Of a DNA stretch of 12,759 nucleotides, positions 8,135-12,759 are shown in pieces (position 1 is the stretch's first letter; each line of letters opens with the position of its first letter). The DNA is from Alectryocaccomicrobium faecavium (GTDB lineage: Bacteria; Bacillota; Clostridia; Christensenellales; Aristaeellaceae), in contig DVOT01000167.1 of assembly GCA_018713425.1 (NCBI GenBank), positions 1 through 12,759 on the forward strand. The letters are read 5' to 3'. Under the pieces are notes generated by a model. The model did not search any database. It saw nothing but the letters and a program-made list of their open reading frames with translations, and was not told the DNA's origin. Position numbers and translations under genes: made by a program.

Positions 8135-8695
8135 ATGGAGCAGTTTAAGCTGATGGACAATTTTAAGGAAGAGATTGTCGTAAAACGCAACCGGACGCTG
8201 GATCAAATCCTGTATGGTTTTTGCTGGATTTCCATTGTGGTGTTCGGCCTGATCGCGCTCACTTCGTTCTATGGCATCATTGGCGCCACGGGGTTCAATT
8301 GGGTTTCGCTCGTGATCGCGGTGGTCTTTGGCGCTTTGGCCTTTTTGCTGTGGCGCAACAAAGACAAGCTGCGGACGGAATATGAATACTCCTTTACCAA
8401 TGGCGATTTGGACATTTCCATGGTGCTGGGGAATTCCCGCCGTCGCTATTTGACGCGCTTGCCGCTCAAAAGCGTGGAAGCCTGCGGGTTGGTGACCGAC
8501 CCCAGCTTCAACCGCTACGTTTCCATGCGCGATGTGAAGAAGCACAATTGGTTTTTGAACCGCGACGCGAAGTTGTATTACTTCTATTTCACCAAAAACT
8601 CGGTGAAACATCTCATCGTGATCGAGCCCAGCGATGAAATGGTGGAAATGATTCGCAGCCGCAACTACCTCAATTACGGCGTCTGGCAAGGCTAA
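8135..8695 (+). CDS. Small membrane protein of unknown function (DUF6106-like?)
   Basis: The 186-residue product has a cytoplasmic, charged N-terminus (EQFKLMDNFKEEIVVKRNR), two membrane segments (~25-46 and ~55-73) separated by a short loop, and a ~110-residue C-terminal soluble part with beta-strand patterns (YEYSFTNGDLDISMVL, then YYFYFTKNSVKHLIVIEPSDEMVEMI) reminiscent of bacterial PH-like domains. It has no catalytic motif and gives no clue to substrate. I have a weak recollection that such clostridial proteins are grouped as DUF6106, which is unverified. The ATG at 8135 is preferred over the TTG one codon earlier because GGAGG (8124-8128) is 6 bases upstream. It is the first gene after the promoter, and the cysteine desulfurase begins 5 bases after its stop, so co-transcription is very likely. 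Confidence 0.85.
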   Translation: MEQFKLMDNFKEEIVVKRNRTLDQILYGFCWISIVVFGLIALTSFYGIIGATGFNWVSLVIAVVFGALAFLLWRNKDKLRTEYEYSFTNGDLDISMVLGNSRRRYLTRLPLKSVEACGLVTDPSFNRYVSMRDVKKHNWFLNRDAKLYYFYFTKNSVKHLIVIEPSDEMVEMIRSRNYLNYGVWQG

Positions 8696-8700
8696 CGAAA

Positions 8701-9828
8701 ATGATTTCTTACTTGGACAATAGCGCCACCACCCGTCCGGCGGACGCGGTGGTTGAAGCCATGGCGCAATGCATGCGGGAGGGATACTTCAATCCCTCCT
8801 CGCTATATGCTCCCGCGGTGCAGGCGGAAAAGCGCCTGGCGGCATGCCGCGAAGCCATTCTCTCGTCGCTGCAGGCGAGGGAACATTTTTGCCTCTTCAC
8901 TTCCGGCGGCACGGAAGCGAACAATCTCGCCATCCTGGGCAGCGTCGCCGCCATGCGGGGCGCGCCTCCCTTGGCCGTGGGCACGACGGAGCACCCTTCT
9001 GTGCTCGCGCCTTTCGAGCATTTGCAAAGCTTGGGATATCCGGTGCAACGCATCCCCGTTACGTCGGAAGGCGAAGTGAATTACGCGCAATTCCATCTTG
9101 CAGAGGACACCGCGCTGGTGAGCTTTATGCAAGTGAACAACGAAACGGGCGCGCTGCTGAATGTGGAACGCTTCGCCGCGGCTGTGCGCGCCATGGCGCC
9201 AAACGCACTGATTCACATCGATGGCGTGCAGGGCTATTTGCGCGCTCCGCTTTCCCTGAAGAACGTGGACATGTATACGCTCAGCGGTCATAAGCTGCAT
9301 GGCCCCAAAGGAATTGGCGCGCTGGTGGTGCGCAAGGGCGTACGATTGCTACCCCGCCAGATGGGTGGCGGGCAGGAGCGCGATTTGCGCTCTGGCACAG
9401 AGAATACGCCCGGCATCGCCGGGCTGCACGCCGCCATAGAGGCCATGCGCCAGGCGGACCTATCTGCCCTGCGCAAAAAAAAGGACGCGCTGTACGAAGC
9501 CATTCTCGCCGCCGTACCAGAGGCTTTGCGCAACGGCCCTGCTCTGGGCGCGCCGCACATCCTTAACATGAGCTTTCCCGGCGTGCGCGGGGAAGTGCTG
9601 CTGCACGCGTTGGAAGAAAAGGGCGTGTATGTTTCCACCGGTTCGGCCTGCTCTTCCAAAAAGCGCAAGGTCAGCGCCGTGCTCACCGCTATGGCGATGG
9701 AGCCAGACCGCGCGGAAAGTGCGCTGCGCTTTAGCCTGTCGCCTTACACGACCATGGACGAAATTGCATACGCCGCGCAAGCCCTGGGGGAACTTTACCC
9801 CGTCTTGCGCCGCTTCAGGAGGAAATAG
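8701..9828 (+). CDS. Cysteine desulfurase, IscS/NifS class V aminotransferase family
   Basis: A PLP enzyme of 375 residues that converts cysteine to alanine and holds the released sulfur as a persulfide. Visible active-site features: substrate-loop LDNSATTRP (5-13), SGGTEANNLAILG (68-80), His98 (cofactor stacking), NNETG (146-150), HIDGVQ (172-177, Asp174 and Gln177 contacting the cofactor), SGHK with the PLP-binding Lys198, SGTEN (231-235), and the catalytic Cys317 in STGSACSSKK (312-321). The GSAC loop places it in the IscS/NifS group, not SufS. The next gene, thiI, begins 2 bases after its stop, matching the B. subtilis arrangement in which a dedicated desulfurase (NifZ) feeds ThiI directly. 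A tRNA-thiolation role is therefore more likely than general iron-sulfur assembly. Its own ribosome site is weak, suggesting coupling to the upstream gene. Confidence 0.95.
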   Translation: MISYLDNSATTRPADAVVEAMAQCMREGYFNPSSLYAPAVQAEKRLAACREAILSSLQAREHFCLFTSGGTEANNLAILGSVAAMRGAPPLAVGTTEHPSVLAPFEHLQSLGYPVQRIPVTSEGEVNYAQFHLAEDTALVSFMQVNNETGALLNVERFAAAVRAMAPNALIHIDGVQGYLRAPLSLKNVDMYTLSGHKLHGPKGIGALVVRKGVRLLPRQMGGGQERDLRSGTENTPGIAGLHAAIEAMRQADLSALRKKKDALYEAILAAVPEALRNGPALGAPHILNMSFPGVRGEVLLHALEEKGVYVSTGSACSSKKRKVSAVLTAMAMEPDRAESALRFSLSPYTTMDEIAYAAQALGELYPVLRRFRRK

Positions 9829-9830
9829 GC

Positions 9831-10973
9831 ATGCGAAAGGTTCTGCTCGTTCGCTTTGGCGAAGTATATCTCAAGGGGCTCAACCGCCCCTATTTTTTGA
9901 AACGGCTTACGGATAACATCCGCCACGCCGTGCAGCCCATCGGCGGACACGTGTGGCTGAGCGATTCGCGCATCTATGTGAGCAACGCCGAAGATCTGGA
10001 GGAATGCGCCCGCCGCGTATGCCGGGTGTTCGGCGTGCATTCGGTGAGCTACGCCTATGAACTGGACAAAAACTGGGAAGAAATCGTTTCCGCCTGCGTG
10101 GAGGCCATGAAACCGCTCTCCGGCACCTTTAAGGTGCTTGCGCGCCGCTCGGATAAAACCTTCCCCATGGATTCCATGACCATGGCGGGCGAGTTGGGCT
10201 ATGAAGTGCTCAAGAGCAATCCCAATCTGTCCGTGGATGTGCACCATCCTGCGCACAAGCTGAATGTGGAAATTCGCGATTTTGCCTATGTCTCCGTGGG
10301 AGAAATTCCCGCGGTGGGCGGCATGCCGCTGGGCACAGGCGGCCGGGCGGCGCTTTTGCTCTCTGGCGGCATCGACAGCCCGGTGGCGGGGTATCATCTG
10401 ATGCGGCGCGGCGTGGTCGTGGAAGCCATCCACTTCCAAAGTCCGCCCTACACCAGCGAACGCGCCAAGGAAAAGGTGCTCGCGTTGGCGAAAATCCTGG
10501 GCGAATACGGCGGCGGCATGCGCGTGCATCTGGTGCCCTTTACGAAAATCCAGATGGAAATTCACGAAAAATGCCCCGACGGTCTGGGCACGGTGCTGAT
10601 GCGCCGGTACATGATGCGCATCGCCGAAAGAATCGCCCGCAAAAACCACGCGCAGGCGTTGGTCACGGGTGAAAGCCTGGGGCAGGTTGCCAGCCAGACG
10701 ATGGAAGCCATTGGTTGCACGGACGCCGTGGTGCATATGCCCGTGTTCCGCCCCCTGATCGGATTGGACAAGCTGGAAATCACCGAGCAGGCTGTGCGCA
10801 TCGGCTCGTATGAAACGTCCATCCTCCCCTATGAGGATTGCTGCACGGTGTTCACCCCGCGCCACCCGAACACGCGCCCCCGCCCAGATATGCTGGAAGA
10901 GGCCGAGCAGGCGCTGGATACCGAAGCGCTGGTGCGCGAAGCCGTGGATGCGACGGAAGTAATAAAAGTTTAA
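9831..10973 (+). CDS. thiI: tRNA 4-thiouridine synthase ThiI (tRNA sulfurtransferase), no rhodanese domain
   Basis: This 380-residue enzyme adenylates uridine 8 of tRNA and replaces its oxygen with sulfur. An N-terminal ferredoxin-like region (1-~55) begins VLLVRFGEVYLKGLNR and is followed by the THUMP tRNA-binding domain (~57-160). The PP-loop ATPase domain starts near 171 with the ATP-binding loop LLLSGGIDSPVAGYHLM (176-191; SGGIDS 178-183). LVTGESLGQVASQT (278-290) and PYEDCCTVFTPRHP (333-346) are conserved family segments; Cys337/Cys338 occupy the position of the catalytic PP-domain cysteine of E. coli ThiI. The protein ends soon after, so it lacks the C-terminal rhodanese domain and must get sulfur directly from a desulfurase, which is the gene 2 bases upstream. 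AGGAGG lies 8 bases before the ATG. In E. coli ThiI also serves thiamine synthesis through its rhodanese domain, so that role is less likely here. Confidence 0.96.
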   Translation: MRKVLLVRFGEVYLKGLNRPYFLKRLTDNIRHAVQPIGGHVWLSDSRIYVSNAEDLEECARRVCRVFGVHSVSYAYELDKNWEEIVSACVEAMKPLSGTFKVLARRSDKTFPMDSMTMAGELGYEVLKSNPNLSVDVHHPAHKLNVEIRDFAYVSVGEIPAVGGMPLGTGGRAALLLSGGIDSPVAGYHLMRRGVVVEAIHFQSPPYTSERAKEKVLALAKILGEYGGGMRVHLVPFTKIQMEIHEKCPDGLGTVLMRRYMMRIAERIARKNHAQALVTGESLGQVASQTMEAIGCTDAVVHMPVFRPLIGLDKLEITEQAVRIGSYETSILPYEDCCTVFTPRHPNTRPRPDMLEEAEQALDTEALVREAVDATEVIKV

Positions 10974-10993
10974 TCTTGAAAAAAGCGCCGCGC

Positions 10994-11009
10994 GAAGGGA
11001 GGCCGGCAA
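10994..11009 (+). promoter_or_regulatory. Ribosome binding site deciding the helicase GTG start
   Basis: GAAGGGAGG (10994-11002) lies 7 bases upstream of GTG at 11010. No ATG with a ribosome site is nearby, so the GTG is the most likely start. Confidence 0.75.
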
Positions 11010-12759
11010 GTGAATCTTGAGCAATACATCGAATCGTTAAAGCGAAACCCCGCGTTCATGCAATGCGTCACCTGCTGGCGCACCTTGCCCGAGCGCCCGG
11101 CGCGCTACGCGGATTTTCCGGAAGGGCTGGATCCACGCATCCGCGCCGCGCTGGGCAAGCGCGGCATCGCGCGGCTGTACACCCACCAGCGGCACGCCAT
11201 CGAAAGCGCCATGGCTGGGCGGGACATCGTGGTGGTAACGCCCACGGCTTCGGGCAAAACCATGTGCTACAACCTGCCCGTGCTCAACGCCATTCTCAAG
11301 GATGAATCCACCCGCGCGCTCTATCTCTTCCCCACCAAGGCGCTCTCCAGCGACCAGGTGGCGGAATTGTATTCGCTGATTGAGGAAATGGGCGTGGACG
11401 TGAAGGCCTATACCTACGACGGGGACACGCCCGCGGCGGCGCGCACCGCCGTGCGCCTGGCCGGGCACGTAGTGGTGACCAATCCCGATATGCTGCACCA
11501 GGGCATTTTGCCCAATCATACGCATTGGGTGAAGCTCTTTGAAAACCTCAAATTCGTCGTCATCGATGAAATCCATTCCTACCGTGGGATTTTTGGCTCC
11601 AACCTGGCCAATTTGCTGCGCCGTCTGAAGCGCATCTGCGCGTTTTACGGCGCAAATCCCACGTTCATCTGCTGCTCCGCGACCATCGCCAACCCGAAGG
11701 AACTGGCGGAAACCATGCTGGAGCGGCCCGTGGAACTGGTAGACGATAATGGCGCACCTTCGGGCAAAAAGCATGTGATTTTCTATAACCCGCCGGTGAT
11801 CAACCGGCAATTGGGCATCCGCGCGGGTTCCATTCCCGAAACCCGGCGCATTGCCGAAGGCTTGCTGAAAAACGACATTCAGACCATCATCTTCGCGCGA
11901 TCTCGGCTCACGGTGGAAGTGATGGTCAAATACCTGAAGGAAATCACGCGCGATCCCCTCGGCGCGGCGGGGCGCGTGCGCGGCTACCGCGGCGGCTATC
12001 TGCCCACGCAGCGGCGCGAAATTGAGCGCGCGCTGCGCGCGGGCGAAATCACTGTCGTGGCGGCGACCAACGCATTGGAATTGGGCATCGACATCGGCCA
12101 GTTGCAAGCCTGCCTTCTGTGCGGCTATCCCGGCACGATCGCCAGCACCTGGCAACAGGCCGGGCGCGCGGGCCGGCGCAATGGCGAATCGCTGATGATC
12201 ATGGTCGCAACGTCTTCCCCCCTCGACCAATACATCATTTCGCACCCGGACTATTTTTTCGGCCAGAGCAGCGAAAAGGCGTTGATCAACCCCAACAACC
12301 TGTACATCCTGCTCAACCACATGAAATGCGCGGCCTACGAGCTGCCCTTTGAAAAGGGCGAAACCTTTGGCGCGGTCGAATCCACGGGCGAAATCCTCGC
12401 CTATCTCGCCGACCAATACATCCTGCGCGAGGTCAACGGCCGCTACTACTGGATGGCCGAGGAGTTCCCCCAGGCGGGCATCAACCTGCGCTCAGCCAGC
12501 GACCAGAACTTCGTCATCATCGACATTACGAATCCGCAAAATCACCGCGTGATCGGCGAAATGGATCGCTTCACCGTGCCCATGCTGCTGCACAAATTCG
12601 CCATCTACATGCACGAGGGCCGTCAGTACCAGGTGGAAGAGTTGGATTTCGACGACAAAAAGGCCTATGTCCGCCATGTGGACGTGGATTACTACACCGA
12701 CGCGAACCTTTCCACCAGCCTGAAAGTGCTGGACGAGTTTGAGTCCCGCCCCAGCGGCA
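11010..12759 (+). CDS. mrfA: DEAD/DEAH-box helicase, YprA/MrfA (DUF1998) type, cut by the window edge
   Basis: A partial gene, GTG start, with 583 codons visible and no stop. All superfamily 2 helicase motifs are present: Q-motif LYTHQ (56-60), Walker A TPTASGKT (77-84), TNPDM (157-161), Walker B DEIH (186-189), SAT (223-225), motif V ATNALELGIDIG (352-363) and arginine-finger motif QQAGRAGRR (382-390). ELGID, QQAGRAGR and the later NPNNLYILLNHMKCAAYELPF stretch are typical of the YprA family. In B. subtilis the member (MrfA, about 750 residues) is a 3'-to-5' DNA helicase used in repair of mitomycin C damage; the missing C-terminus should hold the DUF1998 domain with a four-cysteine zinc site. 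It follows thiI by 36 bases with no terminator between, so it is probably read from the same promoter. A Lhr-like relative is the main alternative. Confidence 0.9.
   Translation, partial: MNLEQYIESLKRNPAFMQCVTCWRTLPERPARYADFPEGLDPRIRAALGKRGIARLYTHQRHAIESAMAGRDIVVVTPTASGKTMCYNLPVLNAILKDESTRALYLFPTKALSSDQVAELYSLIEEMGVDVKAYTYDGDTPAAARTAVRLAGHVVVTNPDMLHQGILPNHTHWVKLFENLKFVVIDEIHSYRGIFGSNLANLLRRLKRICAFYGANPTFICCSATIANPKELAETMLERPVELVDDNGAPSGKKHVIFYNPPVINRQLGIRAGSIPETRRIAEGLLKNDIQTIIFARSRLTVEVMVKYLKEITRDPLGAAGRVRGYRGGYLPTQRREIERALRAGEITVVAATNALELGIDIGQLQACLLCGYPGTIASTWQQAGRAGRRNGESLMIMVATSSPLDQYIISHPDYFFGQSSEKALINPNNLYILLNHMKCAAYELPFEKGETFGAVESTGEILAYLADQYILREVNGRYYWMAEEFPQAGINLRSASDQNFVIIDITNPQNHRVIGEMDRFTVPMLLHKFAIYMHEGRQYQVEELDFDDKKAYVRHVDVDYYTDANLSTSLKVLDEFESRPSG

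Noticed and set aside
7946..8689. Minus-strand open frame opposite the small membrane protein
   Set aside because: It covers both the opp and rightward promoter regions and has His/Gln-rich antisense composition with no ribosome site.
9795..11024. Long minus-strand open frame opposite thiI
   Set aside because: Rich in His, Ala and Arg with no recognisable domain. The plus strand encodes a complete ThiI with the PP-loop and THUMP regions.
11037..12416. Long minus-strand open frame opposite the helicase
   Set aside because: Antisense shadow; the plus strand carries every superfamily 2 helicase motif.

Overview
The window looks like a chromosomal segment from an uncultured, fairly GC-rich Firmicute, probably a gut-associated clostridial lineage. 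This is inferred from gene content: a ThiI without a rhodanese domain paired with a cysteine desulfurase, a YprA/MrfA-type helicase, an Opp system resembling those of Bacillus and clostridia, strong AGGAGG-type ribosome binding sites, near-consensus vegetative promoters, and a paired-hairpin repeat of a type I recall as common in gut clostridia. No database search was possible, so the taxonomy is tentative.

Layout. Positions 1-407 hold no gene. They contain a MITE-like element built from two inverted ~53-bp arms (23-263), then a bidirectional hairpin terminator (368-393). From 408 to 7833 everything is on the minus strand. Read in the direction of transcription, a five-gene oligopeptide ABC transporter operon comes first: oppB (7833-6907), oppC (6892-5843), oppD (5828-4782), oppF (4785-3820) and the substrate-binding protein (3764-1995), ending at a GC-rich hairpin (1944-1972). 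Then a separately promoted gene (1688-408) encodes an anchored extracytoplasmic protein of unknown function. From 8135 to the right edge everything is on the plus strand: a small membrane protein of unknown function, a cysteine desulfurase, thiI, and a DEAD/H-box helicase (mrfA-like) cut by the window end. The two blocks diverge from a ~300-bp control region with a perfect-consensus promoter facing left (TTGACA-17-TATAAT) and an extended -10 promoter facing right.

How the genes work together. OppA captures peptides outside the cell. OppB and OppC form the membrane channel, and OppD and OppF hydrolyse ATP to power import. In the right-hand operon the cysteine desulfurase takes sulfur from cysteine and very likely passes it straight to ThiI, which puts 4-thiouridine into tRNA. 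This short ThiI lacks the rhodanese domain that carries sulfur in E. coli. The helicase at the end belongs to a family known in B. subtilis for repair of mitomycin-type DNA damage; its link to thiolation is only positional.

Most of the window is ordinary, well-understood biology and I see no clear new system. The points most worth a second look are: a possible frameshift or overlapping leader ORF at the start of the 408-1688 gene; an oligopeptide-binding protein with no lipobox cysteine; a stable hairpin between oppF and the binding-protein gene; and the uncharacterised membrane protein heading the thiolation/repair operon.
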